Shown here: positions 5,582-6,169 of the stretch, one piece after another
How positions within the stretch are numbered: position 1 is the stretch's first letter
Layout: every line of letters starts with the position of its first letter
Assembly: GCA_021414045.1 (NCBI GenBank)
Contig: JAIOPF010000212.1
Location: forward strand, 1 to 6,169
DNA length: 6,169 nt
From: Deltaproteobacteria bacterium
Lineage (GTDB): Bacteria; UBA10199; DSSB01
Direction: 5' to 3'
The notes under the pieces: model-generated
The model's input: the letters and a program-made list of their open reading frames with translations, nothing else
Database searches by the model: none
Told to the model about the DNA's origin: nothing
Made by a program: the position numbers and the translations under genes

Positions 5582-6169
5582 ATGGCCAAGATCAAGGAAA
5601 TCTACAACGCGCACCTGGTCCAGATCGACGAAATGACGCCGACCGTGCGGAACTTCCATTTCGAATTCCCCGAAAAACCCCGCTTCGACTATCGCCCGGG
5701 ACAATTCGTCATGGTCGAGGTCCCGCGCGAGGGCAAAAACGTCCGCAAACCCTATTCCATCGCTAGCCCCCCGGACTGGCCGGGCAAGATCGAGCTCTGC
5801 ATCAAGAAGGTCGAGGGCGGTTACGTCTCGAGCTATTTCTTCGATCTGAAGCCCGGCTACATCATGCCGATGGAAGGACCTCTCGGTGTCTTCAAGTTGA
5901 AGGATCCCTTGCCCGAGCACCTGATCTTCGTCGCCACCGGCACCGGCATCGCCCCGCTCCGCGCCATGATCCATCCGCTGCTGAAGAACGGCCACGCCGG
6001 AAAGATCACCCTGATCCTCGGCGTGCGTGAGCGCCAGTCCGAGCAGCACGCCCGTGACCGACGGCTCCAGCAGGATCGTCGCGACGCTGAAGGTCATCAT
6101 CGCGAACGCGACCCCGGACATCGCCGTGTTGACCAGCCACATCGCCCCGAGGCCGAGCACCACCCCGAT
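5582..6169 (+). CDS. Ferredoxin-NADP reductase-type FAD/NAD(P)-binding oxidoreductase, interrupted after ~149 residues
   Basis: Flavoprotein of the ferredoxin-NADP+ reductase superfamily, moving electrons between NAD(P)H and a one-electron carrier; the partner is unknown. The FAD-binding barrel is seen in RPGQFVMVEVP (38-48), the flavin motif RKPYSIAS (55-62), EGGYVSSYFFDLKPG (78-92) and GPLGVF (99-104). The NAD(P) domain begins with LIFVATGTGIAPLRAM (114-129) and reaches ITLILGVR (142-149). No N-terminal ferredoxin domain is present. Family members usually run to about 230-290 residues with a conserved C-terminal CGP/CG-type motif. Here the recognisable protein ends near base 6028. The frame stays open to the window edge, but residues 150-196 are an R/H/E/D/Q-rich string unlike the family, which expects something like YxxDxxYxxE. 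The true end is therefore unknown. The gene is divergent from folE. Confidence 0.85.
   Translation, partial: MAKIKEIYNAHLVQIDEMTPTVRNFHFEFPEKPRFDYRPGQFVMVEVPREGKNVRKPYSIASPPDWPGKIELCIKKVEGGYVSSYFFDLKPGYIMPMEGPLGVFKLKDPLPEHLIFVATGTGIAPLRAMIHPLLKNGHAGKITLILGVRERQSEQHARDRRLQQDRRDAEGHHRERDPGHRRVDQPHRPEAEHHPD
6026..6169 (-). CDS. Possible fragment of a membrane protein on the opposite strand, open at both ends
   Basis: Read from the right edge, 48 codons give a hydrophobic sequence including GVVLGLGAMWLVNTAMSG and MMTFSVATILLEP, then TGVLLGLALT, which looks like two to three membrane segments. Of the 48 codons, 47 end in G or C (GGA is the exception), against about 125 of 149 in the adjoining oxidoreductase. 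No start lies in the window, and the hydrophobic character stops exactly where the oxidoreductase homology begins. Beyond that point the same frame continues only as antisense of the oxidoreductase. I do not recognise the family. It may come from another genome or a rearranged segment. Confidence 0.4.

Noticed and set aside
5435..6025. Minus-strand frame opposite the oxidoreductase, continuing from the hydrophobic right-end segment
   Set aside because: From 6025 leftward it is simply antisense of the FNR-type gene, rich in D, E, A and G without hydrophobic or family character. Only the part right of about 6026 looks like real coding.

Overview
The window is a compact bacterial chromosomal segment with six protein-coding genes. 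They are mostly housekeeping and cofactor genes plus one signalling protein. The futalosine-route menaquinone gene (mqnE), XerD, TrmB and FolE show a free-living bacterium that makes menaquinone by the futalosine pathway. That pathway, moderately high GC and a 'HDxNN'-type sensor kinase fit delta-proteobacteria-like or related Gram-negative phyla. This placement is an inference and no marker here fixes a taxon. No RNA gene, CRISPR array, insertion sequence or integrated element was recognised.

Layout from left to right: a soluble PAS-PAS histidine kinase with a C-terminal receiver domain (121-2220, +); xerD (2217-3113, -), tail-to-tail with the kinase; trmB (3145-3723, +), head-to-head with xerD across only 31 bp; mqnE (3720-4805, -), tail-to-tail with trmB; folE (4830-5369, -), directly upstream of mqnE in the same transcription direction and probably in one operon with it; a 212-bp divergent intergenic region; and an FAD/NAD(P)-binding ferredoxin-reductase-type oxidoreductase (from 5582, +). 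Both tail-to-tail pairs overlap by exactly the four bases CTAA, so there is no room for terminators between them.

The genes do not form one pathway. xerD resolves chromosome dimers, trmB modifies tRNA, and folE and mqnE start tetrahydrofolate and menaquinone synthesis steps. The kinase and the oxidoreductase have no partner in the window.

The strongest anomaly is at the right end. The oxidoreductase matches its family only to about base 6028. From there to 6169 the plus frame is a charged, low-complexity string, while the minus strand reads as a hydrophobic membrane protein with almost exclusively G/C third codon positions. This is probably an assembly chimera or a rearrangement breakpoint. 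A second point is a good candidate xerD promoter lying across the trmB start codon, which would give a nearly leaderless xerD mRNA. I found no convincing evidence of a new biological system.
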